DNA from: Rana temporaria
Lineage: Eukaryota; Chordata; Amphibia; Anura; Ranidae
Direction: 5' to 3'
Length of the DNA stretch: 64,000 nucleotides
NCBI RefSeq assembly: GCF_905171775.1
Contig: NC_053490.1
Span: 153,022,469-153,086,468 of the forward strand
Shown: positions 1 to 9,806 of the stretch, piece by piece
Layout of the letters: the number at the start of each line of letters is the position of its first letter
Numbering within the stretch: the stretch's first letter is position 1
The notes under the pieces: generated by a model
Database searches by the model: none
Seen by the model: only the letters and a program-made list of their open reading frames with translations
What the model was told of the DNA's origin: nothing
Translations under genes and position numbers: made by a program

Positions 1-200
1 GCGCCCGCTCTTCCCCCCCCTATCTTGACCTGCCCAGCTGCATGCTCGGATAATGGTCTGGTATGAATTTTGGGGGGGGGGCACACCATTCCATTTTAAA
101 ATGTTGCCGTGGGGTTCCCCTTAAAATCAAAACCAGACATGAAGGGCATGGTATAGACTGGGGGACCCCACACCATTTTTTCTTTATTCTTTTAATAGCT
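1..200 (+). repeat. hAT foldback family, arm fragment
   Basis: This stretch resembles the arm of the foldback element at 29300-38073, especially 37300-37560. The shared pattern is a C-rich run, then 'cggataagggtctggtgtgg', a G-run, 'ccacgccatttttt' and 'ccttaaaatcc', then 'agacctgaagggtctgg' repeats. It is cut off by the window start. No coding content is seen. Confidence 0.6.
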
Positions 201-204
201 GGGT

Positions 205-332
205 GTCGGCAATTGGAACAAATCAAGACATCTCCAAGAGGGGTGACAAACTATACCCTACTCCAGAGAGAAATTGCATACCTTAATACCAGAATTCCGG
301 TGGGTTTGAATAATAGGTTGGATATAAATTAG
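205..332 (+). pseudogene. PLE GIY-YIG C-terminal fragment
   Basis: The plus-strand frame ends in LNTRIPVGLNNRLDIN and then a stop. This aligns by eye with the last 30 residues of the two GIY-YIG proteins elsewhere in the window (ESYWIYETKV..GLNVEFDLN near 52640 and ETRWIYDL..GLNVEWDIN near 59990). It is therefore the C-terminal end of a Penelope-like element ORF. The catalytic GIY-YIG part is missing, so it is a 5'-truncated relic joined directly to a foldback-family fragment. The family assignment is inference from this short alignment. Confidence 0.5.
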
Positions 333-744
333 TTTAATAAATAAATACACTCCCCTTTGGCGTTTATATGGTTCATTTTTCTGTTTTGTGCTCCTTTTTC
401 TTTTCAGAATGCTTCTCTCCCTTTTCTATCCACTGGCTATCTCATCTCACTTGGTCTGTTCGCATGTTTTGACTAATCAATTCCATGATTGTAAATTAAG
501 TATTGTACTGCCCCTTTTCCCTTTTTTCAAAGGAGCTATTTTGTTATAAAAGTTTTACTTTAATGTTGTTAACTTGCTATGAGGAAGGCTTCGGCCTTCT
601 TATAAGAATAAGCTTTGGGTTGCCGGCAATTTCTTCTATTGTGGACGCACAGTGAACTACACAGCCAGTGCACCAACTCCGCTCATTAACTTCCATATAG
701 CAGTAGAGCTTGGGTGGGTCTTTTCCTTGCTTCCTATTCGTACC
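333..744 (+). other. PLE 3' tail with tetraloop hairpin
   Basis: This AT-rich noncoding stretch follows the PLE stop codon. It carries a perfect hairpin at 584-599 (GAAGGC, loop TTCG, GCCTTC). No gene is seen. Reading it as the element's 3' tail follows from its position only. Confidence 0.35.
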
Positions 745-1679
745 TTAACCACTTGCTTACTGGGCACCCCTTCCTGCCCAGACAAAATTTCAGCTTCCGG
801 CACTGTCGCTTTAACTGACAATTGCGCGGTCGTGCGACTTGGCTCCCAAACAAAATTTACGTCCTTTTTTTCCACACAAATAGAGCTTTCTTTTGGTGGT
901 ATTTGTTCGCCTGTACATTTTTTTTTTTTTAGCACAAAAAAACAAACACAATATTTTTTGCTATAATAAATATCCAATTTAAAAAAAAAAAAAAAAATCT
1001 CAGTTTAGGCCGATACATATTCTTCTACATATTTGTGGTAAAAAAATAAAAAAAATAAGCGTATAGTGACTAGTTTGCACACAAGTTATAGCGCGTACAA
1101 AATAGGGGACATAATGATTTTTTTTTTTAAGATAATTTTTTTTACTAGTAATGGCGGGGATCTGTGATTTTTATTGGGACTGCGAAATTATGGCAGACAC
1201 ATCGGACACTTTTGACACATTTTTGGGACCATTCACATTTATATAGTGAGCAGTGCTATAAATATGCACTAATTACTGTATAAATGTGACTGGCAGGGAA
1301 GGGGTTAACACTAGGGGGTGAGGAAGGGGTTAAATGTGTACCTTGGGAGCGATTCCTTCTGTGGGGGGGGAGGGGACTGACTGGGGGAGGTGACCGATCT
1401 GTGTCCCTATGTACAAGGGACACAGCATTGGTATCCTCTCCCTGACAGGACATGGATCTCTGTGTTTACACACAGAGATCCACGGTCCTGCTCAGTTACT
1501 GGGCAATCACAGGTGCCCGGCGGCCATCGCGGCCGCCGGGCACGCGCATTGTGTTACCAGTAATGCGGCGGGTGCGTGTGGTCGTGGCTCTAAAAGACAA
1601 GGACGTCATGACGTCCTGTCAGAACAATGGAGCTATCGTGCCGCTGTCAGTTGACAGCGGCCTGTAGTTAAGTGGTTAA
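745..1679. mobile_element. TTAA-flanked MITE, TTAACCACTT family (copy a)
   Basis: The element runs from TTAA/CCACTTGCTTAC to AAGTGG/TTAA, so it has a TTAA target duplication and short terminal inverted repeats. Its interior matches the copies at 28814, 38311 and 57919: 'gcgcggtcgtgcgac', 'agctttcttttggtggtatttg' and 'atatttattatagcaaaaa'. It contains a palindrome at 1454-1481 and a GC palindrome near 1517-1541. No open coding frame resembles a transposase. TTAA flanks suggest piggyBac-type mobilisation (inference). Confidence 0.7.
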
Positions 1680-1862
1680 AGAGGTACATTTAAGAGGTAC
1701 ATTTAAGAGATAAGCTGCAGGGATTTCAAATTTCCTGACCAGTAAAGCGGTGACCCGGGTGATCGCAGGACCCAGGTCAGCAGGGCTGAGGGGGATGGGG
1801 AGGGGGTCCAGTGTAAGTTTACCTTACAGATTTTTTGTAAAGGTGAACTTACCCTTTAAGGA
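1680..1862. repeat. possible small MITE with TTAAAG/CTTTAA ends
   Basis: The stretch begins TTAAAGAGGTACATTTAAG with one short internal duplication and ends ACTTACCCTTTAAGG. It resembles short TTAAAG...CTTTAA nonautonomous elements. A related start occurs at 22019. No TSD is demonstrated. Confidence 0.3.
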
Positions 1863-2336
1863 TGGAAGGGATGCTAATCTTAGATGAAGTGATAAAGAGC
1901 AAAATGTCACCTGCGTAAAGTGCAGTTTTGCTCCACACCTTGAAGAGTAATGACTTGAATGGAAGACTTATTACGTATAGCCTACACTAGGTGTTCCATA
2001 ATGATCACATATAGAAGTGAAGATAAAGGGCAACCCTGGCTTGTCCCATTGTAGATTCTAAAGGAAGAGGGCAGGGGGCCATTGGTATGAATCTGAGCAG
2101 AGGGTGAGGTGTATCGGTCCATTATTTTTTGAAGAAATTTCTCAGAGATTGATTTGATGAAGAAAGTGGAACAAACATTTCCAGTTAAGACGATCAAACA
2201 CCTTTTCAAGATCAATTATTAGCAGATAGGAAGGGATTCACAGTTTGAGCCATAGAGATCAGGGTGACAATATTACTTGTAATGTCACGGGCCACGTGAG
2301 AGCCACTAAAGCCAACCTGATCTGCGATGAAGCCTG
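1863..2336 (-). pseudogene. L1 ORF2 reverse transcriptase fragment
   Basis: The minus-strand translation contains YNGTSQGCPLSSLLYVIIMEHL, the counterpart of ISNGTRQGCPLSPLIFNLVMEPL in the intact L1 ORF2 at 32008. Upstream, IADQVGFSGSHVARDITS matches the L1 'DQSGFTKGRQASDATRR' region. Stops and frameshifts break it. The sequence stops at Harbinger-1 and resumes at 9807-9900 (KPG..ATNLSSYHRF..), so the transposon landed inside this old L1. Confidence 0.7.
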
Positions 2337-2507
2337 AGGCCTCGTACACACGACAGAGAAACTCGACGTGCCAAGCCCGTCGAGTTCCTCGACGAGTTCC
2401 TTGTTGAACTTGTCGAGAAGCTCGGCAGGCTTGCTTTGCGTACACACGTAACATACCAAAATCTGGTCGTTCTCCGGCGCGATGACGCTCACGACGTATG
2501 ACGCGAC

Positions 2508-2513
2508 TATAAA
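2508..2513 (+). promoter_or_regulatory. TATA box candidate for Harbinger-1 transposase
   Basis: The sequence TATAAA in a GC-rich context lies 170 bp inside the left end and 325 bp before the transposase ATG. A donor-like AG/GTGAGT follows near 2591 and acceptor-like TTTCAG near 2617-2632. This suggests a short noncoding first exon (inference). Confidence 0.4.
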
Positions 2514-2832
2514 GGGGAGGTTTGATTTTGTTGGCGCCACCCTTGGGGCTCCTTTTGCTGATTCCGTGTTTACGCGTGTTAGTAAAAGTTTGGTGAGTGA
2601 CGATTCGTGCTTTTCAGTCTTTGTGCTTTCAGATTGATCTCTGCCGTTCAGTTTGTACTTGTGTGGGTCGTATCTAGGCAATCGAGACGTGCGGTCAGGT
2701 CGTATTGTTTTACATTGCGGTCCTGTCCCCGCGTTTTTCATTGTCAGGGTCGTTCTTCATAGGTCTTGCTGTTCTTCACTGCGGTCTGTTTAGTGCAATT
2801 CTGATTTGTCGTTCGTAACTAGCCTTGTAGCC

Positions 2833-4647
2833 ATGTTGCAGGCACCTAGTCGTCGCCGACTTCGTGCTAAGCATCTTCTGAGTATAGGTCTGTTTGTTTA
2901 TGACCTAGACGATGAGGAGTTCATGAACAGGAGGAGGACACGTTCATGGACCAAGAATTGGTTGCTCCGTAGGAACCAATTCTCTCACATGCCTTTGCTG
3001 CGGGAGCTTCAGGAAAATAATCCTGTTGATTACAGGAATTTCCTGAGGATGTCTGATCCCGTCTTTCAGCACCTGTTGGCTTTGGTGTCCCCCTATATTA
3101 CCAGGCAGGACACCGTTATGCGGGAAGCCATCAGTGCTGAGCAGAGGCTAGTTGCCACCCTCCGTTATCTGGCAACTGGGAGAAGCCTTCAGGACTTAAA
3201 GTTCTCCACGGGCATCTCCCCCCAGGCTCTGGGCCTCATCATTCCTGACACCTGCTCTGCCATCATCCAGGTTCTGCAGGAGGAATATATGAGGGTAAGT
3301 TTTCTCCTTTAATCTCACATTTTATGTCTATAATGTATGCTAATGTCTTGTAGTTATCTCCTCCTTCCCTAATTACCATGTCTGGAATATGCTGTGAATG
3401 TCCCCTTTGCCCCCATGCATGATGTAAACTTTGATGCCCCTTTTTTGGCCTACATGCATATTTCCCATCACTTACCTCCCCAGCATGCTATCCTGGGCCC
3501 CAACCTACCTAGTCTAGTCACTTCCCAATGTATTGTGTTATATCCATTGTAATGTCCCCCCCTCCCCTCCAAAATGTGTTGTAAAGTCTATGTTCACCAA
3601 TATTAAATTTTTTATTTTTTAAATTTTAGGACTCCCAAACTCATCTAGCCCTCCCCTCCAAAATGTGTTGTAAAGTCTATGTTCACCAATATTAAATTTT
3701 TTATTTTTTAAATTTTAGGACTCCCAAACTCATCTAGCCCTCCCCTCCAAAATGTGTTGTAAAGTCTATGTTCACCAATATTAAATTTTTTTTTTTTTTA
3801 AATTTTAGGACTCCAAAACTCATCTAGCCCTCCCCTCCCAAATGTGTTGTAAAGTCTATGTTCACCAATAATCAAAAATATATTTTTTTAGTACTCCCAA
3901 ACTCATCTAGCCTTCCCCCAAACTTGGGCACTGGCCCATCAGAGGGGGTGTTTAATGTGTTAATTGTCTAAATATATTTAGATATAATATGCTAGTTCCC
4001 AGAAATGTTATAATGCTTATAATGTCTTTGTATAATCTGCTTGCAAGGTTATGTGGCTAATTTTTTCTTTTTTTCTTCCCCAGCTTCCGTCCACACCACA
4101 GGAGTGGCAGTCTGTGGCTTTGGACTTCCAGACCCGATGGAACTTCCCCAACTGCGGGGGAGCCATCGACGGGAAGCACGTCCGCATCGTGCCTCCACCC
4201 CGTTCAGGATCCCAGTTCTTTAATTATAAGGGGTTCAACAGTATTGTGCTGATGGCGGTGGTGTCAGCACAGTATGAATTCCTTTTTGTGGATGTCGGGA
4301 TGAATGGACGGGTATCGGATGGGGGAGCCTTCAGGCAGACGGAGTTCGCGCTTCGCCTTCAGGATGATGATCTGTCATTGCCACCGGATGACCAGAATGT
4401 AGAAGGCCTGCCATTTGTTTTCCTGGCTGATGAAGCGTTTGCCCTGGGACCCCATCTTATGAGGCCATTCCCTCAGCGCACCCTCACCCCAGAGAGGAGT
4501 GTCTTTAATTTCCGGCTGGGCCGAGCACGTAGAGTGGTTGAGAACGCTTTCGGCATCATGGCCAGCCGGTTCCGCCTTTTCCTCACCCCTCTCTTTCTGG
4601 GACTATTGATGTTTAGAAAAACCCCTCAGGGCAAAACACAGGATTGA
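2833..4647 (+). CDS. Harbinger-1 transposase (HARBI1-like), two exons
   Basis: Exon 1 is 2833-3294 and exon 2 is 4084-4647. The donor AGG/GTAAGT at 3295 and the acceptor CCCCAG at 4083 join in phase 0, giving 341 residues. The start is the ATG at 2833; the frame is open upstream only through a TTG. Residues about 40-150 hold the helical N-terminal region (FRNFLRMSDPVFQHLL..LATLRYLATG type). The DDE residues are D183 in GAIDGKHV, D270 in FLADEAFALGPHL and E307 in RVVENAFGI. Only 34 residues follow E307, and the CILHNF-type motif present in Harbinger-2 is absent. The 3' end therefore looks replaced and activity is doubtful. The protein would cut and paste the element in the nucleus together with its accessory DNA-binding protein. 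Confidence 0.85.
3563..3912 (+). repeat. 89-bp tandem repeat in the transposase intron
   Basis: Just under four copies of an 89-90 bp unit lie entirely within the intron. Each begins 'cccctccaaaatgtgttgtaaag' and ends 'gactcccaaactcatctagcc'. Each unit carries a T-rich tract followed by TTTTAG, so each copy offers a decoy splice acceptor. Confidence 0.85.
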
Positions 4648-5078
4648 AGGCATTCACAAAGATCCTGACAAATCTTGTAGCTTTGGTCTACTTTTAAACA
4701 TGTAAGCCAAACAAGTATACACTGGATCACCTCAGCTCTGTGTGAAGCCCAAAATGGGTTATTAAAGGGGACAACAATTATGCAAATGAGTCCACATGTG
4801 TCACCGACTGCTGAGCAGACTCTCCTTTTACTGTATATTTAATTATTAAAAAAAGTTTTGTGGTTTTAATAGCACATCTACATAATTTTCACGATTGATC
4901 TCACCACAATTTTAAAAAAATGTCATAATTTGTAGGATTTTAAACACAATATTTAGTCGTTCCGAATGGACGTCCAGTTTAACGACAAATTCTTGTGCAT
5001 AAAAAAATATTACAGTACAACCTGAAATAAAAAACACATGGCGCGGAACAAATCTTACAAAATATATAACAAACTTAC
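4648..5078. other. Harbinger-1 spacer, no gene recognised
   Basis: This AT-rich stretch lies between the truncated transposase end and the Myb-like exon. It may hold the missing 3' exon of the minus-strand Myb-like gene, but no frame supports that. Confidence 0.4.
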
Positions 5079-5364
5079 TTCTTCTAATCACTCTCCTGAT
5101 CCTCTTCATTTGTTCCGGCTCACGTTTTTTAAGGTCACACCACCTTTTCCGGATCTGCTCCTTGGACCTTTTCACCCCAAATTTCTGATGGAGACTCCTC
5201 CTCACCTTCTCCATTATTTGGGCCTTGACCTTATTAGGGTACTTATATGGCCCATGCCTCCCATCGTAGTCCTCTGCTTTGAGGATGAGGACCATCTCCA
5301 CCATTTCCTCAAAGGTCATGTTGGAGGCCTTACAACGGATTCGCCGTGCTGCCATATTCTCCAT
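5079..5364 (-). CDS. Myb/SANT-like accessory protein, first exon
   Basis: The minus-strand exon begins at the ATG at 5364 (MENMAARRIRCKASNMTFEE). It encodes a basic Myb/SANT-like fold: an FEEMVEMVLILKAEDYDG helix, then VKAQIMEKVRRSLHQKFGVK, then SKEQIRKRWCDLKKRE, the usual tryptophan-bearing recognition helix. It ends at GAA/GTAAGT (exon end 5079). Read-through downstream gives only hydrophobic, unrelated residues, so an intron is likely; its 3' exon is not identified. In PIF/Harbinger transposons a Myb-like second protein helps carry the transposase to the nucleus and to the element ends. It is transcribed toward the transposase gene. The region at 5365-6646 separates it from the MADF gene. 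Confidence 0.65.
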
Positions 5365-6646
5365 GTGCTTCCAACAAAAAAAAGATGGAAAAGGGGCGGG
5401 GAAAATACGACACCATGAACGTCAGGGGCGGGGAGACGTGCGTAAAGTCCCACATGCGCGTGTATAAAGGGCTACCACGTGAGTAAAAGGGGCGTTCACA
5501 GTTTGTGGAAGACGGCGGAGATAACGATCGGGTCAAAGACCGGTATGTAACTACATTTTACATGTTTTTCTTGATTGAATGATTTTGTGGCCTACATCTT
5601 AGGTTCATAAATTAAAACATAGCCAGTTTGAAATTTGAAGGTAATGGTCCGCTATAGTGCCGTCGTACGTAAACAACGCTTTGATTATGCATTTTGATCC
5701 AACTACTGTTGTGTGGGCAATCTCGGTTCTCATCAGGATGTCTTCTAAAAACAAGTTGGTTTAAACATGATGCAAATGGTCGCTTTTATGTCTTGACCAA
5801 ACTATATCGGGAGTGCTTTTCTCTAACTAACGTTTCATACACAAATGAGGATGAGATCTGGCTTATTAGTTTGACACAACTGGTCATCTGTTTCCTAGGA
5901 ACTGACCCAACATGATCTGCTGCCAATTCCTCCTTGTCGTTTTTGCGACGGAAGATAAGGGGCGGGGGGGAAACATCAATTTTTTTTAAGCATGGGCGGA
6001 TGTCGTGTGCGGAGTGTATATAAGGCTCGAACACATGTAGCGTCCATACGACCGGGTTGCGTAAGAAAGACGTTTGATCGACAAGCGTGTAGGTATGCTT
6101 CGAACTTGGGACAGCAGTGGCATATTCAGGAAAGACAGACATTTAAAGGAGCAATAAGCCAAAATTGTTTGGGGCAGAAATAACTAACTTTACATTATAT
6201 CAGTCTTGATTTCATGTCCTCATTGTCCCTTTTTGCTTTTAAGCAGCTGTAATCATTTGCATAAATCATCACTTCCTGGTTCTCTGGCTCCCTCTCAAAT
6301 TTATCAGGGGAGCTTGTCACTGTGGTCTAAGCTGTGTGTGTAAAAATCCACCAAAACAATGCTAATAATTTTAGAAATTAAAATATGCCCTGCTTTTATT
6401 TTTTTTGGGTTCTGTGTGTCTCTTTACTTCACAGAAACATTAAATAAATTTAAAACCAAAAGTGAAACTAGAGGCACATTATATGTATGCACTTGTATGT
6501 CTCTAGACACTGTAAACAGTCATTTCCTCCAAAAATATAGTTATCCATTAGTGACCCTTTAAGGGCTAGCTTGTGAGAAAGAGTAATTGACTTTATAGAT
6601 TGTGTAGTGACATTATTTTTTTATCCTTGGTTTTGGACAGGAAAAG
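5365..6646. promoter_or_regulatory. Intergenic region between Myb-like and MADF genes
   Basis: The region contains TATAAA at 5463-5468 and TATATAAG at 6017-6024, both on the plus strand in CpG-containing surroundings. A probable MITE lies at about 6143-6565. An acceptor-like TTGGACAG ends at 6640, seven bases before the MADF start codon, so the MADF gene may have an upstream noncoding exon starting below 6024. No coding frame is recognised. Confidence 0.35.
6143..6565. repeat. possible MITE with TTTAAAGG/CCTTTAA ends
   Basis: The start TTTAAAGGAGCAATAAG and the end TGACCCTTTAAGG are short inverted termini around AT-rich noncoding sequence. No target duplication is proven. Confidence 0.3.
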
Positions 6647-8793
6647 ATGAATCTCTTTAACCGACCCGACTTCTTGGAGATCTTCATTGATAGGTGGCAA
6701 GAACTTCCTGTTCTGTGGGCCACCAAAGACCCCATCTCTAGAAATAGAGAATTGCGCAAAACTGCACTGGAGAGCCTGCTCCCACTTGTGCGGAGACAGG
6801 TGGGGTTTGATGTGACAACTGACCAGTTGGAGGTCAAAATTGGAACCTTGAGAGGCACCTACAGGAAGGCACGCAACAAGGTCTTGGCTTCGATGAGGTC
6901 TGGAGCTGGAGCAGGGCGGGTATTTAAACCCAAGTTGTGGTACTACAGCAAACTGAGCTTCCTGGATGAACACCTGGAGGTAAGGGAGTCACTGTCTAGC
7001 CTTCCCCCCAGAAGCCACAGAAGGTCCAGCCTTCCCTCCAGCCAACCTGCTGCTCCCTCTGCAGATGAACCCTCTCAGCAGCCTTCCATCCTGGATGAAG
7101 ATCCGGATTTGCCCAGCTGGAGCCAGGTATATAGTACTTTCAATGTGCAAATGTGTGGTGTTTAAATGTTGTTAAAGAGATGTAAATTAAGATATTAAAG
7201 GTAAATAAAAATTAGATCTAAAAGTGTTATTCCTAAAATTTGTCAGTATTGGCCATGAATTTTTGTGGTGTGATTGACCATAAAACATGGGTCAGAATGA
7301 TTGGCTTAGCTAAGTCGTGACAAAAAAAAATGCAACAGTCAGGAGCTTAAATAAATAAAAGAAATTTTTTTTAAAATAGTAAAACTTTACTTTTTTTCCA
7401 TACACAGGACGAGACCAGGCAGCAGGAGGATCAGGAAAATGCCAGGCAGGAGGAGGACAGGGTGAGTGGCTTGGAGGAGGCTGCAGGCCCAAGTATCTTG
7501 GACGTGTTGGCAGGCCCAAGTATCAGTAACGTGGTGGCAGGCCCAAGTGGAGCGGATGAGGTGGCAGGCCCAAGTGGGTTGCACGAGGTTGCTGGGCCAA
7601 GCACAAGATGCCAGGTGTCTCCTCTTCGTCTGCGTCCGAGAAGGCAGGTGAGGGATACAAGGGTGCGTGACGCCTCACTAGCCCTCATTCGGGACGCCCA
7701 TGCAACCCTGCAACAGCCTCCCACTGCTCAGGAGGGATTTGTAACAGTGGTTTTGGCCAAAATGTCAGAAATGACATTGGACCAACGCCTCCTCTTTGAG
7801 GGCCTCCTCATCACCCTCGCAAATCAGGGGGTGAGGGGTCTTCTCACGGAGGACACTGTGATTTGCCGCCATCCCCATCCTCACACACCACATAACTCCC
7901 AAGCTCCCCCACCTTCTTCTTCTTCTTCTTCTTCTCATGCTCCTTCTCAAGCTCCCCCACCTTCTTCTTCTTCTTCTTCTCATGCTCCTTCTCAAGCTCC
8001 CCCACCTTCTTCTTCTTCTTCTTCTCATGCTCCTTCTCAAGCTCCCCCACCTTCTTCTTCTTCTTCTTCTCATGCTCCTTCTCAAGCTCCCCCACCTTCT
8101 TCTTCTTCTCATGCTCCACCTGAACATTCTTCTTCCTCTTCTTCTCCTGCTCCTTCTGAACATTCTTCTTCCTCTTCTTCTCCTGCTCCATCTGAACATT
8201 CTTCTTCCTCTTCTTCTCCTGCTCCATCTGAACATTCTTCTTCCTCTTCTTCTCCTGCTCCATCTGAACATTCTGCTTCCTCTTCTTCTCCTGCTCCATC
8301 TGAACATTCTGCTTCCTCTTCTTCTCCTGCTCCATCTGAACATTCTGCTTCCTCTTCTTCTTCTACTACTCCTCCTCCTTCTACTGCTCCTCCTCCTTCT
8401 ACTCCTCCTCCTTCTACTGCTCCTCCTCCTTCTACTCCTCCTCCTTCTACTCCTCCTCCTTCTACTGCTCCTCCTCCTTCTACTGCTCCTCCTCCTTCTA
8501 CTCCTCCTCCTTCTACTCCTCCTCCTTCTACTGCTCCTCCTCCTTCTACTCCTCCTTCTACTACTCCTCCTCCTTCTACTGCTCCTCCTCCTCCTCCACC
8601 TCCTCCTCCACCACCGTCGGCTACTCATCCTCCACCACCTTCGTCTACTCCTCCTCCTGGCATGAGTACTACCCCTGTGGCACCACCTCCAGCCAGGCAG
8701 AAGAGGAAGGCTGCTGAGAAGGCTGCAGAGAAGGTGAAAGAGCAGGCTGCAGGGAAGCCACCAAGGAAGGCCTTGAAGAAATCCAGAAAGTGA
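6647..8793 (+). CDS. MADF-domain protein with Ser/Pro repeat tail, two exons
   Basis: Exon 1 is 6647-7126 and exon 2 is 7408-8793, joined in phase 0 (AGCCAG/GTATAT, then ACACAG/GAC), giving 621 residues. Residues 8-112 form a MADF (Myb/SANT-like) DNA-binding domain: FLEIFIDRWQELPVLW, then FDVTTDQLEVKIGTLRGTYR, then KLWYYSKLSFLDEHL. Exon 2 opens with an acidic Q/E-rich stretch and five AGPS repeats. A Ser/Pro-rich tract follows (repeats of SSSSHAPSQAPPP, then SPAPSEHS, then TPPPST). The tail is Lys-rich (KRKAAEKAAEKVKEQ), probably nuclear. MADF proteins are known partners in some PIF-type transposons. The stop codon falls at the boundary with an inverted copy of exon 1, so the native C-terminus may be lost. 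Confidence 0.75.
7908..8640 (+). repeat. TCT/TCC-rich coding microsatellite
   Basis: This pyrimidine-rich tandem array lies inside MADF exon 2. Successive blocks are of about 57-60 bp (cttctcatgctccttctcaagctcc), then 45 bp (tctgaacattcttcttcctc), then short ctcctcctccttctact units. It keeps the Ser/Pro frame open and produces spurious Leu-rich and Arg-rich frames. Confidence 0.85.
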
Positions 8794-9014
8794 CTCCCTT
8801 ACTTCCATGTGGTGTACCAGAGTTCAGGCTGCTGTAGTACCACAACCTGGTGACATCTGCCTGCCCTGCTCCAGTTTCTGACCTCGGGGAGTCCAAGACC
8901 TTGATGCGTGACTTCCTGAATGAACCTCTCAAGTCCCCATTTTGGCCTCCAACTGATCACCAGTCACATCAGGCCACACCTGGCTGTGCACAAATGGCAG
9001 CAAGCTCTCCAGTG
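8787..9014 (-). pseudogene. Inverted, broken copy of the MADF exon
   Basis: The minus strand matches MADF exon 1 positions about 6770-6995. Translation gives MRGSFRKSRIKVLDSPRSETGAG and RLWYYSSLNSG, against LRGTYRKARNKVLASMRSGAGAG and KLWYYSKLSF. Small indels and a premature end break it. It abuts the stop codon of the plus-strand MADF gene, so exon 1 and this copy form a 230-bp inverted repeat separated by 1.8 kb. It lies next to the right end of Harbinger-1 and is followed (minus sense) by the 'aaaactagcg' block also present next to MADF in the relic at 57056. Confidence 0.75.
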
Positions 9015-9804
9015 CTGACTTTTGCATATAAAATTTATTTTTATTACCAAAATAAATGGTACATTTTTTTTTTACAGTTCATACTTGTCCTTGTATTTTT
9101 TTACATTTCAATTTTGCAAGTGAGAAGGCAGGTTCTTATTTTTAAAAAATTGGATATAAGGTGTAATTTGAAAGGGACACATGAGATAAGACAAAGCAAT
9201 AAGGTTTCTATGGGGGGAACTTGACATTACAAAAAAAAAAAAGTATTTGCATTTTTTAAAAATTTAAAATTAAGGTGAATATTAAAAGCAGGATTTAAAA
9301 CACACGACCAAAATAAGGTGACAAAAAAAAAAAAAAAAAATATTGAGTCCAGTAAGAAAAAGGTTCCACCTAATTTTAAGGAACTCTGTGTGAATATCGT
9401 AAAAAAAAAATATTATATTGCTGTTTTGTGCCCTTAGAAAAAATTGTGTAAAGCGCTGCAAATAAACGATTAAATAATGTTGGAAGCGACACGAATGTGC
9501 TATGTCCATTCCAAACGCTAGTTTTACCTATGTTGGTCTCCAGTGTCTAAGTTTTTGACAGGTTTCTTAACATACACACGACCGAGTTTCTCGTTTAAAA
9601 AACAGCCCGATGAAGAACTCGTCGAGCCAAAATCCACTGCCATCGAGAAAATAGAGAACCTGCTCTCTATTTGCTTGACGAGTTCCTCGGCGGCTCCATC
9701 GGGCCGAAAATGTACACACGACCGAGTTTCTCGACAGAATCCGGCTCTTCACCGAGATTCTCGACGAATTCTGCCGAGAAACTCTGTCGTGTGTACGAGG
9801 CCTC
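9015..9804. other. Harbinger-1 right subterminal region
   Basis: This noncoding region has several A-runs. From 9565 on, repeated 'acacacgaccgagtttctcg' motifs in both orientations build the right subterminal repeats. The block 9490-9530 is homologous to 57056-57096. Confidence 0.6.
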
Positions 9805-9806
9805 AG

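Larger units (their letters stand above)
2337..9804 (+). mobile_element. PIF/Harbinger DNA transposon (Harbinger-1)
   Basis: The ends are inverted repeats of GGCCTCGTACACACGACAGA (left from 2339, right ending 9802). Extra related sub-terminal copies of 'gagtttctcg' lie inside each end. The element sits inside an L1 RT relic whose two halves lie on either side. It encodes a HARBI1-like DDE transposase, a Myb/SANT-like exon, a MADF gene and an inverted MADF fragment. A clean 3-bp target duplication could not be resolved, because the flanks read TGA and TCA. At 7.47 kb it is long for a Harbinger, probably because it is chimeric (see findings). Confidence 0.85.

Noticed and set aside
7765..8808. 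Minus-strand Arg-rich frame (347 residues), plus-strand poly-Leu frame at 7937-8665 and Lys/Gln-rich minus frame at 7844-8335
   Set aside because: All are shadows of the TCT/TCC repeat that encodes the Ser/Pro tail. They have no domain, no splice context and pure repeat composition.
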